Source: Paraburkholderia fungorum
GTDB taxonomy: Bacteria; Pseudomonadota; Gammaproteobacteria; Burkholderiales; Burkholderiaceae
Direction: 5' to 3'
DNA: 64,000 nt
NCBI RefSeq assembly: GCF_900099835.1
Contig: NZ_FNKP01000003.1
Location: forward strand, 1,178,001-1,242,000
The notes beneath the pieces are model-generated. The model did not search any database, was not told the origin of the DNA, and was given only the letters and a program-made list of their open reading frames with translations. Positions 35,270-44,756 of this stretch are shown here, one piece after another. The position numbers and the translations under genes are program-made. The number at the start of each line of letters is the position of its first letter. Within the stretch, counting starts at the first letter, position 1.

Positions 35270-36390
35270 GATGGTTCCTTGAGCAGCGTCGGTTCGAAAT
35301 CGAAAGAGGGAAACTGGGCGCGCGAGCCGATGAAATTCCGTCCGCGTGCGCCGTCGAATGCTTCGTCGACAATGCGGGTCCATTCGCCTGAAACGAGACC
35401 GTAAGCGGCAGGATGCGTATCGACGTTCAGCGCTCGCAGAAAGTCGGCTAGGTGTTGCGGCGCTTCATCTAGCGAGCCGAAAATGGCTTCTAGTGCGGCG
35501 TCGCACGCGGGATCTGCGCCGAGCGCGGCCTGCATCACGGCAGGCAGAGAGAACGAACATGCAAGGCCGTGCGGCACGCCGTGGCCGAGCGTGATTGCAT
35601 ACGAAATGTTGTGCGCGAGCGCGGTTCGCGTATTCGAGAACGCGAGACCCGCGCGCAACGCGCCGAGCGCCATCTGGCTGCGCGCGTCGAGATTGGCGGG
35701 ATCGGCGGCGACTTGCGGCAGCGCGTCGATGATCTCGCGCGCGGCTTCGACGGCCAGGCCGCGCGTCACCGGATTGGCATGCACGTTCCACAGACTTTCG
35801 AGCGCATGCGACAACGCATCCAGCCCACTCGCCACGGTTTGCACGCGCGGCAAGCCAACCACGAGGCGGGGATCGACCAGCACTGCTTCGGGGTACAAAT
35901 CGTCACGCGACAACGAGAGCTTGCGGTCGTTCTCCGGGTCCCACACGGTGGCCCACGAAGTGACTTCGCTACCCGTACCTGACGTGGTGGGAATCGCGAT
36001 GATCGGCAACGCGCGGCGGCCGCTTTCGCGCCCTTGCGTCAGATACGCGAGCATCGGCTCGAACTCGCCGTGTTCGGCGGCCAGCACTTTCGCGGAATCC
36101 ATCACCGATCCGCCGCCCAGCGCGACCAGTACCTCAGGCAAACGGGGCAACGCGGCAAGTTGAGCGCATGCGGCGCGCAGCATCGAAATGGAAGGATTCG
36201 CTTCGACGTTGTCGATGCAGGCGAGTGCGGGACCGGCGATTGTTTCGATCCGCTGGGTCATTGCGCGGAATGGCGTGTCGGGGTAGGTGACGATCGCGTA
36301 ACTGCGGCCGTTCAGCAGCGTACCGATTTCATTCAGCGTATCGACGCCGAGACGCACGCGCACAGGGTTATGAAAGCTCCACGTCTTCAC
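35266..36390 (-). CDS. Iron-containing alcohol dehydrogenase, phosphonoacetaldehyde reductase type
   Basis: A 374-residue group III alcohol dehydrogenase. It has the nucleotide-binding VALGGGSVMDSAKVLA and TTSGTGSEVTSWATVW, and the metal-binding GLDALSHALESLW and GHGVPHGLACSF. Start is a GTG at 36390 (VKTWSFHNPVRV) overlapping the phnX stop, which is typical of the family start. The frame runs to 36600 only by chance inside phnX. Next to phnX it should interconvert phosphonoacetaldehyde and hydroxyethylphosphonate, feeding PhnX with 2-hydroxyethylphosphonate carbon. The direction is inferred. Confidence 0.82.
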   Translation of the reverse strand: MKTWSFHNPVRVRLGVDTLNEIGTLLNGRSYAIVTYPDTPFRAMTQRIETIAGPALACIDNVEANPSISMLRAACAQLAALPRLPEVLVALGGGSVMDSAKVLAAEHGEFEPMLAYLTQGRESGRRALPIIAIPTTSGTGSEVTSWATVWDPENDRKLSLSRDDLYPEAVLVDPRLVVGLPRVQTVASGLDALSHALESLWNVHANPVTRGLAVEAAREIIDALPQVAADPANLDARSQMALGALRAGLAFSNTRTALAHNISYAITLGHGVPHGLACSFSLPAVMQAALGADPACDAALEAIFGSLDEAPQHLADFLRALNVDTHPAAYGLVSGEWTRIVDEAFDGARGRNFIGSRAQFPSFDFEPTLLKEPS

Positions 36391-37247
36391 GCTTTTTCTC
36401 CTGCGGCGAGACGCGTTTCGATCGCGTCGATCACCGGCAACAGATCGGCAATGCTGTCGATCACATAGTGCGCGCCGGTTCGCGCAAGACGTTGACGCGC
36501 GGGTTCCAGTCGCGAGCGTCGGCCGTCGTCGTCGAGCGCCTGCCAGTCGGCCAGCGAGAGGCCCACTTCGTTGCCGCTCGCCGCAATGCCGACGGTCCAC
36601 ATGCCGGCCGCGAGACCGGATTCGAGACCCGTCGGGCTATCGTCGACGACGACGCATGCGCGCACGTCGGGCGCACCGAGCGCTATCGCGTTGTCGAGGC
36701 ACATATCGGGAAACGGGCGCCCGCGCGACACGTCGCTAACCGTGCAGCAATGGTCGGGGCGATAGCCTTTATCGCTGGCAATCGGCAGCAGGTTGTTCAT
36801 CACTTCGCGCGGATAACCGGTCGTGCTGCCAATGCGGATACCACGTGCCCGCAGCGCGGCCAGCGAGTCGAGCGCGCCCGGAATCAGGTCGCTATAGCGC
36901 GCGACATTGCGCTCGTCGACGCGCAGGAATTCGGCGTACAGCGCGTCGACATCGCCTTCATTCGACTGAACACCGTGATGCGCTTTCCAGCGCGACTGCA
37001 CATCGGGCATCCGCAGAATCGCGACGATATGTTCGCGTTTGGCCGCGCCCATCGGCGCGCGCGCTTCAGCTTCGGAGATCGGCACGCCGGCCGACGCGAA
37101 GCACTGACGAAAGGCATCGACCGGCGCAATGCAGCCGAAGTCGAGCACGGTACCGGCCCAGTCGAAAATAGCCGTGGTGACGGGACCGCGATACGTGCGG
37201 CCATATGAATAGGCGGTGTGAAGAGTGGAAGGCTGCATCGTGTTCAT
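36387..37247 (-). CDS. phnX: Phosphonoacetaldehyde hydrolase (phosphonatase)
   Basis: A 286-residue HAD-family enzyme. The nucleophile Asp 29 is in AIFDWAGTVLDFG, the Schiff-base Lys 70 in APMGAAKREHI, and the acid motif VVVDDSPTGLESG follows. It splits phosphonoacetaldehyde into acetaldehyde and phosphate. The ATG at 37247 or the one three codons on could be used. No phnW transaminase lies next to it, so the aldehyde may come from another route. It is divergent from a LysR gene, with a T-N11-A box between them. Confidence 0.94.
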   Translation of the reverse strand: MNTMQPSTLHTAYSYGRTYRGPVTTAIFDWAGTVLDFGCIAPVDAFRQCFASAGVPISEAEARAPMGAAKREHIVAILRMPDVQSRWKAHHGVQSNEGDVDALYAEFLRVDERNVARYSDLIPGALDSLAALRARGIRIGSTTGYPREVMNNLLPIASDKGYRPDHCCTVSDVSRGRPFPDMCLDNAIALGAPDVRACVVVDDSPTGLESGLAAGMWTVGIAASGNEVGLSLADWQALDDDGRRSRLEPARQRLARTGAHYVIDSIADLLPVIDAIETRLAAGEKA

Positions 37248-37340
37248 GACCCAAAAAGGTGGCGAGGTGTCGATGAACACAGCTTAGTTTTGTCACATGA
37301 CGCACCTATGATCGAATCACCCGGTTAATTGCAGGGTTTC

Positions 37341-37365
37341 AATCGATTTTTTCGATGGATCGATT
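37341..37365. promoter_or_regulatory. LysR box (T-N11-A palindrome)
   Basis: AATCGAT and ATCGATT are exact inverse repeats separated by 11 nt, giving the classical T-N11-A core. It lies between phnX and the LysR gene, 35 bp before the LysR start. Probably bound by that LysR protein to control phnX and itself. Confidence 0.75.
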
Positions 37366-37400
37366 CAGGCCATACGTATGACGAATTCACCTATCAGCCT

Positions 37401-38264
37401 ATGACGCTCGTTCAGTTGCGCAGTTTTATCGCCGTTGTCCAGCATGGCGGCTTCACCGCGGCCGCGCGTGCACTGTCGATCAGTCAGACCACGATCACGT
37501 CGCAGATTCAGGCGCTCGAAGAAGAACACGGGGTCGAACTGTTCCATCGGCGCGGACGCCGCGTCGAGTTATCGGCCGTCGGCATGGACCTGTTGCCGAT
37601 CGCGCGGCAGATCAGCGGCCTCGAAGCCGATGCCAATTCGATGCTGCACGACAGCGGCACGCTCAAACGCGGTTCGCTGAAGATCGGCGCGGTCGGCCCG
37701 TTCCACGTGACGGAAATGATCGAGTCGTATCACGCGCTATATCCGCATATGCATCTCGCGGTCACGCTCGGCAATTCCGAGGACGTGTTACGCGACCTGA
37801 ACGACTATGCGTGCGATGTCGGTGTGATTGCCAGCGTGTTCGACGACGAGCGTTATCACATGCAGCCGTATGCGCGATATCCGGTGATAGCGTTCGTCAA
37901 TTGCGCGCACAGGCTGGCTTCTCGCGACACGATCACGCTCGACGAACTCGCCGCCGAGCCGTTATTGATGCGCGAACCCGGCTCGACAACGCGCAAGGCG
38001 CTGGAAACTGCGTTTATCGATGCAAGGTTGAAGCCGCGCACGGCGATGGAAATAGGCAGCCGTGAGGCATTGCGTGAAGCCGTTGCGCGCGGGCTGGGAG
38101 TGGGTACGGTCTCGCAGTCGGAGTACGTTCCCGATGACAGGCTGCGGCCTTTGCGGATCGACGGCGATCCGGTCAGTACGCACATTCATGTGTGCTGTTT
38201 GCGCGAGCGACGCGACAGCGTGCTGGTGTCTTCGTTTTTTAAGGCGCTGAATAAGGCTTCGTAA
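37401..38264 (+). CDS. LysR family regulator of the phosphonate module
   Basis: A 287-residue LysR protein. The HTH reads GGFTAAARALSISQTTITSQIQALE, and the effector domain spans about 90-287. The ATG at 37401 (MTLVQLRSFIAVV) fits the family start. The longer frame from 37329 runs through the operator. Its divergent position from phnX suggests it activates the phosphonate genes, as LysR-type regulators do in other phnX loci. Confidence 0.9.
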   Translation: MTLVQLRSFIAVVQHGGFTAAARALSISQTTITSQIQALEEEHGVELFHRRGRRVELSAVGMDLLPIARQISGLEADANSMLHDSGTLKRGSLKIGAVGPFHVTEMIESYHALYPHMHLAVTLGNSEDVLRDLNDYACDVGVIASVFDDERYHMQPYARYPVIAFVNCAHRLASRDTITLDELAAEPLLMREPGSTTRKALETAFIDARLKPRTAMEIGSREALREAVARGLGVGTVSQSEYVPDDRLRPLRIDGDPVSTHIHVCCLRERRDSVLVSSFFKALNKAS

Positions 38265-38330
38265 CGGCTACGGAAATGCGGGCGGATATTGTCCGCTGAA
38301 TCCGGTTGAGCAAGACGTGCGGTGCTTCTT

Positions 38331-38609
38331 TCAAATACTGCGCAAGCGATCGAACAGGATCAGCGATAAAAACACGACGCCCGCTGCAAGACTGAGATGT
38401 CCAAACCAGATGACAAGACCGAACGACCAGCCCGCTTCGTGAACGGCGTAGACGAGCGCAGCACAAAAAGAAGCGCACGCTACAAAACGCAGCAGCACCT
38501 GCGCGTCTCCATGAATGGTTCGGCCGAACAGACGCTCCTGTTGCCGCGACGATGCGAGGCAGGTTGCAACAAAGCCGGCCAGCGCGATGAAAAAAATTAT
38601 CGCGTGCAT
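38331..38609 (-). CDS. DUF3325 family small membrane protein
   Basis: A 92-residue protein with three hydrophobic stretches (MHAIIFFIALAGFVATCLAS, LLRFVACASFCAALVYAV, HLSLAAGVVFLSLILF) and the family motif LASSRQQERLFGR. It overlaps the end of the PepSY gene by 13 nt. It is the last member of the iron-uptake unit in this orientation. DUF3325 genes commonly sit next to PepSY and TonB receptor genes. Its role is unknown. Confidence 0.85.
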   Translation of the reverse strand: MHAIIFFIALAGFVATCLASSRQQERLFGRTIHGDAQVLLRFVACASFCAALVYAVHEAGWSFGLVIWFGHLSLAAGVVFLSLILFDRLRSI

Positions 38610-40378
38610 TCTCGTCCCTGACTTCCTATTGCACGTTCGCGCCGTCTGACGCGTACCGCGAGTCGCGCGAACAAAACCGCCAGTGCGAACAATGCCAGGT
38701 CGAAACAGGCAAATAGCCAGTCGCCATCGACGAGACGCGAAAAGAGCAGACCGTGGGTTGTCAAAAGATCTACGCAGGGCAGCAGCGCAAACATGATCGC
38801 AGCGCATGTGAGCAACTCGGCCCAGGCGCGCGCCGGAGTCCGGCACGCCACATAGACGAAAGTGGCTGCCCATACGACAAAGAACACACGAATCTCCCAC
38901 TCTGCACGCTGTGCGAGCGATTCCGGCAACAGCCGGTTTGCGTAGAGATAGGCAGTCATCGCGATGGGCAGGCCGACAATCGTCGCGACGTTCAAATGTT
39001 CGACCAGTCGAAAGCCGAACGGCGGACGGTCGGGATTAGGCAGCCTGGGTCTGCGTTTAACCGTCCACATGACGAGCCCGGTGCCGACCATCGCCGTACC
39101 GGCCAGGCCGAGCATGAAGTACAACGCACGCGTGGGCAGATCGGCGAATCGACCGATATGCAGCGCGTACAACACGCCTCTCGTTTCGGCTGCCGGGCCG
39201 ACGTGGTCTTGCACACGCAGCAGACGGCCATCGGTCGCGTCGAATAGAAGGAATTGCGGACTGGTCGAAACACGCCCGGATTCGCTTCGGGCAACGAGTA
39301 CTCTCGCTGACCGGTCGCCTGGGTTGGTGATCGTTATATTGCGCACCGCGCGGGCGCCCCAGCGCGCTTCGGCCGCCCGGATCAGCGGCGCGATTGGTGT
39401 GAGTGGTGCGTGTTGTCCAGAGCGCTCCCCGGGCGGCACGAACGCGTTGATTTGCGACACCGCTGCGTTGCGCGCCGCCTGAGTTGGAAACGCAGCTTTC
39501 ATTCCCCACGGCATATACAGCAACGCGAGCGTGACAAGACCCGTATACGTGATCATCAAATGAAAGGGCAACGCCAGTACGGAAAACGCGTTGTGTGCAT
39601 CGAGCCATGAGCGCTGCCCTTTGCCGCTGCGGAACGTGAAGAAGTCCGCAAGAATCTTTTTGTGTGTAATGACGCCGCTGATAATGCTGATCAGCATGAA
39701 CATCGCCATCACGCCGATCAGCCAACGCCCCACTACCGGCGGCACGTAGTACAGATTGAAGTGAAAGCTATAGAAGAAGTCGCCGCCCTGGGTGTCGCGC
39801 ACGCTTACGCGCTCTCCGCTGACGGGATCGAACGTGCCTTCGACAAAACCGCTAGCGTCGCGCCACATCGCGTGCGCGGCGTTGCCGCGTTTGCCCGGTA
39901 CGCTGATCAGCCATTGCGGACTGTCGGGTGCGATCTCCGCGAGATGCGCAACGATCCGGTCGACGCTTTGCGTGACCGGTTCATTCGCGTGTGGCGATGC
40001 GAGTTCCGGCCGCATCCACACGGAGATTTCGTCGCGATAGAAGCTGACCGTGCCGGTGAGAAACACGGCATAAAGCAACCAGCCTGCGAGCAAACCGGTC
40101 CACGTGTGCAGATTCGCCATCGACTGACGAAGCCCGGCGCGTTTCTCCGAGTGGCCCGGCTTACGTGTTGCGAAGACCCAGATGACGGCCCCCGCATACA
40201 CGATAAAGCTCGCGAGCAGCCCGGCAATCACCGCTTCTGTCCTTGAAATGGGCAGAAGCAGCGTTGCCACGCTCGACAACGCGGCGAGCGCATAGCCTCC
40301 CAGAATGGCGACGCCAATCCGGGAGGTTAGCCCGCCGCGCGAACTCGCCGATACGACGCGCCAGAGCCGGCTTACCAA
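38597..40378 (-). CDS. DUF3649-PepSY transmembrane fusion protein
   Basis: A 593-residue inner-membrane protein. Residues 1-72 (SSRGGLTSRIGVAILGGYAL and two helices) look like the small DUF3649 protein, usually a separate gene. From about 80 comes a PepSY-TM domain (LRQSMANLHTWTGLLAGWLL, HFNLYYVPP, DFFTFRSGKGQRSWLDAHN), with C-terminal helices to 593. PepSY-TM proteins are ferric reductase-like partners of TonB-dependent siderophore receptors. It overlaps the receptor gene by 7 nt. The fusion is seen as one uninterrupted frame. Confidence 0.86.
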   Translation of the reverse strand: MVSRLWRVVSASSRGGLTSRIGVAILGGYALAALSSVATLLLPISRTEAVIAGLLASFIVYAGAVIWVFATRKPGHSEKRAGLRQSMANLHTWTGLLAGWLLYAVFLTGTVSFYRDEISVWMRPELASPHANEPVTQSVDRIVAHLAEIAPDSPQWLISVPGKRGNAAHAMWRDASGFVEGTFDPVSGERVSVRDTQGGDFFYSFHFNLYYVPPVVGRWLIGVMAMFMLISIISGVITHKKILADFFTFRSGKGQRSWLDAHNAFSVLALPFHLMITYTGLVTLALLYMPWGMKAAFPTQAARNAAVSQINAFVPPGERSGQHAPLTPIAPLIRAAEARWGARAVRNITITNPGDRSARVLVARSESGRVSTSPQFLLFDATDGRLLRVQDHVGPAAETRGVLYALHIGRFADLPTRALYFMLGLAGTAMVGTGLVMWTVKRRPRLPNPDRPPFGFRLVEHLNVATIVGLPIAMTAYLYANRLLPESLAQRAEWEIRVFFVVWAATFVYVACRTPARAWAELLTCAAIMFALLPCVDLLTTHGLLFSRLVDGDWLFACFDLALFALAVLFARLAVRVRRRERAIGSQGRECTR

Positions 40379-42861
40379 AGGTACCTCACCGTACCGAGAA
40401 TCGCACGACGCTCGCCGAATTCACAGGACGCCGCGCTCTGGCAACCCGTCAGATACTCGCGATCGCCGATGTTCTGCACGTTCAGCGTCACCGATGCGCC
40501 CTTCAGGCGTCCATCGATTCGGCCGAGGTCGTAACGGGCCATCAGGTCGAACACGGTGTAGCTCGACGTCTTCCACAGATTGGCGGCATCGCCGTATGAA
40601 CCGCCGGTGTAGCGCACGCCCGCACCGACTTCGAGTCCCGACAATACCGGCTGATCGAAGCTATAGGTTGCCCACAGGCTTGCCTGATGCTTCGGAATCA
40701 GCGGCAACTGGTGGCCGAGTTGCGCCGGGTTGGTCGACGCGAGCACGCGGGTATCGGTGAACGAGTAGTTGGCGATCAGCTTGATCTGCCGCGTGATCGC
40801 CGCGCGCGCTTCGAGTTCGACGCCGCGCGAGCCGACTTCGCCGGTCTGAATGCTATACAGAATGTTCTCGGGGTCCGGCGTCAGCACGTCCTTTTGCTTC
40901 ATGTCGAACAGCGACACCGCAAACAGCGCATCGAAATTGTTCGGCTGATACTTGATACCGATTTCCGTTTGCTGACCGCGAGTCGGCGTGTAAGGACGGC
41001 TTCCCGATTCCGGCGACGTCGTACCGATTTGCGGCTCGAACGACGTCGAGTAGCTGATATACGGCGCAATGCCGCTGTCGAACAGATATCCCAGCGCGAC
41101 GCGGCCAGTGAATGCGTTGTCGTTCGCGGTCGTGGTGAGGTGCGTATTGCGATTGTTCAATGCGGCGCGCGACCAGTCGTTACGACCGCTCAACGTCAGA
41201 ATCCAGCGATCGAGCTTCACCTGATCCTGCAGGTACACGCCGTACTGATTCAGCGTCTGCAAATTGTTCGCGGTGTAGGTGATGGCCGGTGCGGCACCCG
41301 TGTTGACCGGATTGAAAATATCGATCGAACTCGCGGCTACGGTGCCGGTGTAGTTGTCGATCGTCTCGCGGCGAAAATCGAAGCCCGCGAGAATGGTGTG
41401 ATTTAGCACGCCCGTCTTGAACTTGCCCTGAACCTGGTTATCGACGGTGAATTCGTCCATGCTGCGGTTGATGTCCGTCGCGCGTCGAAGCAGCGTGCGG
41501 TAGTCGGTCGGCAAGCCGGTCGTCGCGTCGGTCACGAAGCCATTGCCCCACGTCGAATAGTTGTGGGTTTTTACATGGGCGTAGCGCAGCGCCTGCTTTA
41601 CTTTCCAGTCGTCGTTGAACGCGTGGTCCGCCTCATAGCCGACCGCGTAGTACTCGCGCTGAAGCGTGTCGCGATCGGGGTCGCCCAGGTTCTGATTCGA
41701 ATGAATCTGTCCCAGTGGATTGGCGTACAGCGTGCCATACGCGGGGTAGTACTGCGTGGCGATCCCGGCATCGTCCTTCTGATATTGCGCGAGCAACGTG
41801 AACGAGGTGTCGGCAGTGGGGCGGAAAGTAAGACTCGGCGCGAGGTACGTGCGGTTGTCGTCGGCGCCGTCCACCTGGGTGCCGCTATCGCGGCGCAAAC
41901 CGACGAAGCGATACAACAGTTTGCCATCCTGATCGATAGGGCCGCTGAAGTCGAACGCGCCTTGCACGCGGTCGTAACTGCCGCCCTGCAATTCGACTTC
42001 GTGACGCGCTTCGTCGGTCGGACGTTTGCTGGTCATGCTAATGATGCCGCCCGGCGGATTCTGTCCGAATAGTACCGACGACGGCCCGCGTACCACTTCG
42101 ACACGTTCGAGACCAAAGGGCTCCGATTGCGCGCCCTGACCGCCGAGACCGTACGGCAGCATCAGTCCGTCCAGATAGAAGTTCGGCATGAAGCCGCGCA
42201 CGCGCACATAGTCGCGATCGGTAGTCACGCCGAAACTGTCGCCGCGTACACCGGGCGAATAACGCAGCGTCGCGCCGACGCTTTGCGCGGCCTGATCGGT
42301 GATCTGGTCGGCGGTGACGACCGAGATCGATTGCGGCGTTTCGAGCAGCGGCGTGTCGGTTTTAGTGCCGGCCGCGCTGCGTAACGCGACGTATCCGCTG
42401 GTTTCCGTCCACGCGGTTTCAGCATGGCCTTTCACGTGAACCGGTTTGAGCGTCGTCGATTCCGTGCCCACAGGCGGAGTCGGAATGCGATAGAGCTTGT
42501 AGGCACCTCCTTCGACAACGCTTGCGGCAAGACCCGAACCCGCCAGCAAGGCATCGAGTCCCGCCGGCGCGCTGTACGTTCCATGCAAGCCCGCGCTTTG
42601 TGCGCCATCGGTCAGCGAAGGATCGGTGCCGATCATCAAACCGGAGTGACGTCCGTAGGCGATCAACGCGTCGTCGAGGCGTCCGGCGGGAATGTCGTAG
42701 CGTCGGACATCGTTGATGGCGCGCGGCGATTGCGCGTGAGCATCGCTTGCTTGCAACATGGGCGCCGCGCTGGCGAAAGTCATGGCAATAGCCAGCGTAA
42801 AGAGATTCGGTGCACGACGTAATGCGCCGCGCGCGGTGGCGCGAGGTTGAACTGAAACCAT
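40372..42861 (-). CDS. TonB-dependent siderophore receptor with secretin/STN domain
   Basis: An 829-residue outer-membrane receptor. After a signal peptide (ATFASAAP region) comes the STN signalling domain (RYDIPAGRLDDALIAYGRHS, about 45-110), then a plug with SISVVTADQITDQAAQSVG and VRGPSSVLFGQNPPGG, and a 22-strand barrel ending in the aromatic LGTVRYLW. The STN domain couples uptake to FecR/FecI. Start at 42861 (MVSVQPRATARGA). An earlier Met at 42999 lacks support. The substrate is a ferric siderophore, identity unknown. Confidence 0.94.
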   Translation of the reverse strand: MVSVQPRATARGALRRAPNLFTLAIAMTFASAAPMLQASDAHAQSPRAINDVRRYDIPAGRLDDALIAYGRHSGLMIGTDPSLTDGAQSAGLHGTYSAPAGLDALLAGSGLAASVVEGGAYKLYRIPTPPVGTESTTLKPVHVKGHAETAWTETSGYVALRSAAGTKTDTPLLETPQSISVVTADQITDQAAQSVGATLRYSPGVRGDSFGVTTDRDYVRVRGFMPNFYLDGLMLPYGLGGQGAQSEPFGLERVEVVRGPSSVLFGQNPPGGIISMTSKRPTDEARHEVELQGGSYDRVQGAFDFSGPIDQDGKLLYRFVGLRRDSGTQVDGADDNRTYLAPSLTFRPTADTSFTLLAQYQKDDAGIATQYYPAYGTLYANPLGQIHSNQNLGDPDRDTLQREYYAVGYEADHAFNDDWKVKQALRYAHVKTHNYSTWGNGFVTDATTGLPTDYRTLLRRATDINRSMDEFTVDNQVQGKFKTGVLNHTILAGFDFRRETIDNYTGTVAASSIDIFNPVNTGAAPAITYTANNLQTLNQYGVYLQDQVKLDRWILTLSGRNDWSRAALNNRNTHLTTTANDNAFTGRVALGYLFDSGIAPYISYSTSFEPQIGTTSPESGSRPYTPTRGQQTEIGIKYQPNNFDALFAVSLFDMKQKDVLTPDPENILYSIQTGEVGSRGVELEARAAITRQIKLIANYSFTDTRVLASTNPAQLGHQLPLIPKHQASLWATYSFDQPVLSGLEVGAGVRYTGGSYGDAANLWKTSSYTVFDLMARYDLGRIDGRLKGASVTLNVQNIGDREYLTGCQSAASCEFGERRAILGTVRYLW

Positions 42862-43041
42862 GAAAAGGCCTTGATTCGAGCGGTAGATGGACGACGCTGC
42901 CGTGCGCCTCGGCTTCGTCTTATGAGGTTTAACGCTCGAAATAGAAAACAGTGCCGATTTTTTTCGACGCAATGTTTTCGACGAATAGGGAAAGTGCAAT
43001 CGACGCGGTTACGTATCGATTGCGGCGTGCTTCAAGGGGGA

Positions 43042-44025
43042 TCAGGCGGATCGCTGAGTGACCGTGACCCAGTAGCGGGTGCGGCTGTGAAGCGTGATCG
43101 GCAGAACGTGTTGAAGCAGGCGCAGTACCTTGTCGGTGTCCTGGATGGGAAACGTGCCGGTGACGCGCAGGTCGCCGACCGAAGGATCGCAGCGCAAGAT
43201 GCCTCGCCGGTAGCGCGCCAGTTCCTCGATGAAATCGGCGACGCGCATGTTGCGCGCTACGAGCAGCCCGTCGATCCACGCTACGGTGCTGGAATCGAGC
43301 GCGGAGGGCGGCTCGAATTCGTTGCGGTTGAACGACGTGGTTTGTCCGCGCGTGAGCGTGAGGACCTGGCCGGCCGCGTTGGCGGGACGAACCTCGACCA
43401 CGCCTTCCATCACGCTGACTCGCGTATCGCCGTCCATTTCGCCTGGCTGTCGCACGACGAAGCGCGTGCCGATCGGCGTGACGGCACCATTGCGCGTATC
43501 GACGTGCAGAGGGCGACCCGCCGGGTCATGCCCGCTCACCACGAGAATTTCGCCCTTGTACAGCGTGATGCGGCGCTGATGCGCGTCGAAGCGGACATCG
43601 GCGGCGCTATCGGTGTTCAGTGTCAGACGGGTATTGTCGGCCAGCACGAATTCGCGCTGCTCGCCCACGGCCGTGCTGAAACCCGCAGTCCAGCCGCGCC
43701 AGGGAGTGACGTCCAGCAATGTCCAGCCGACGATACCCGCGCCCGACAGCGTCAGCAGGCGTGTCATCGCGCGACGGCGTTTCTGTTGCGCGGTGACGCT
43801 CTCGATCACCGAGCGCGCCGTCTTAGACCCGAGTTCGCCGACGTTGTCATTGAAGCTCTGCGTCATCTCGGCCATGCGCCGCCATGCTTCGGCATGGACC
43901 GGACTCGCCGATCGCCAGCGCTCGAACTCGGCTTGATCCTGCGCGTCGGGAGCCGTCTGAAGTTTGACGACCCAGTCGGCAGCCTGAGCGACGATAGACG
44001 CGTCGATACGATTCGCGGGCGTCAT
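43042..44025 (-). CDS. fecR: FecR-like anti-sigma/sigma regulator
   Basis: A 327-residue inner-membrane regulator. The N-terminal DUF4880-type cytoplasmic part has IVAQAADWVVKLQTAPDAQD. A single transmembrane helix lies near residues 85-105 (RLLTLSGAGIVGWTLL). The periplasmic FecR domain has AVGEQREFVLADNTRLTLN. It relays the signal from the receptor STN domain to the FecI sigma factor. It lies 30 bp after fecI and 180 bp before the receptor. Confidence 0.93.
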   Translation of the reverse strand: MTPANRIDASIVAQAADWVVKLQTAPDAQDQAEFERWRSASPVHAEAWRRMAEMTQSFNDNVGELGSKTARSVIESVTAQQKRRRAMTRLLTLSGAGIVGWTLLDVTPWRGWTAGFSTAVGEQREFVLADNTRLTLNTDSAADVRFDAHQRRITLYKGEILVVSGHDPAGRPLHVDTRNGAVTPIGTRFVVRQPGEMDGDTRVSVMEGVVEVRPANAAGQVLTLTRGQTTSFNRNEFEPPSALDSSTVAWIDGLLVARNMRVADFIEELARYRRGILRCDPSVGDLRVTGTFPIQDTDKVLRLLQHVLPITLHSRTRYWVTVTQRSA

Positions 44026-44055
44026 CCGGTCAAGCCTGGATTGGGCGGAACAGGC

Positions 44056-44553
44056 TCATTCGTAGACCACTGCATAGCATTGCTGCAATGCCTTGGACAT
44101 GGCCTTCTTGACCACATCGAGCGACAGGCCGAGCTGCTGCGCCACCTGCGGGTAGCTGAGCCCGTCGAGTTGGGCGAGAAGAAAAACCGTGCGGGTTCGC
44201 GGGGTCATCGCCTCGACCAGACGGCATAAGCGTTCCAGTGTCTCCAGAATCAGCGCACGCGTTTCGAGCGATGGCGCGGTGGCTTCCGGCTGGCTTGCCA
44301 GGACGTCCAGATAGGCACGTTCGACCTGAGCATGGCGGAAGTGGCTGACCATCAGATTCTTTGCAATCGTCGTCAGATACGCGCGAGGTTGCTGCATGGC
44401 TTGCGCGGGATCGCCGCGCAGCAGGCGCTCGAAGGCGTCGTGCGCGAGATCCGCCGCGTTGTCGCGATCACCGAGTCTGCGATGCAGAAAGCCGACGAGC
44501 CAGCGGTGATGCTCCCGGTAGAGCAAGCCGACGGCGTCGATCTGATAAGTCAT
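44056..44553 (-). CDS. fecI: FecI-type ECF sigma factor
   Basis: A 165-residue ECF sigma factor. Region 2 has LYREHHRWLVGFLHRRLGDR and DLAHDAFERLLRG. Region 4 has LDGLSYPQVAQQLGLSLDVV, the HTH. Start at 44553 (MTYQIDAVGL), preferred over 44592 which would run into the promoter. With FecR and the receptor it forms a cell-surface signalling system that turns on the receptor when its siderophore is present. A Fur-like site lies about 47 bp upstream. Confidence 0.92.
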   Translation of the reverse strand: MTYQIDAVGLLYREHHRWLVGFLHRRLGDRDNAADLAHDAFERLLRGDPAQAMQQPRAYLTTIAKNLMVSHFRHAQVERAYLDVLASQPEATAPSLETRALILETLERLCRLVEAMTPRTRTVFLLAQLDGLSYPQVAQQLGLSLDVVKKAMSKALQQCYAVVYE

Positions 44554-44599
44554 TACAGATGAATTGGCCACTGGACGAATGAACGCAGTCACATTGATT

Positions 44600-44618
44600 A
44601 ATGAGAATCAATCGCATT
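44600..44618 (-). promoter_or_regulatory. Fur-box-like operator upstream of fecI
   Basis: AATGAGAATCAATCGCATT is a near-palindrome (left AATGAGAAT, right AATCGCATT against ideal ATTCTCATT). It matches Fur boxes found before fecI genes in related bacteria and lies about 50 bp before the fecI start. Iron repression of the unit is inferred. Confidence 0.65.
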
Positions 44619-44756
44619 CTAATGCAAGAATTGCAATTTGTGACTGTTTTGTAATTTTCGGTCCGCGTGCAACTAACGGTCAACCGGCTGACCGACCGGC
44701 AACGCGCGGGAACATGCCCCGCGCGTCAGATCAATCGCGATTAGCGTTGGCAGCGA

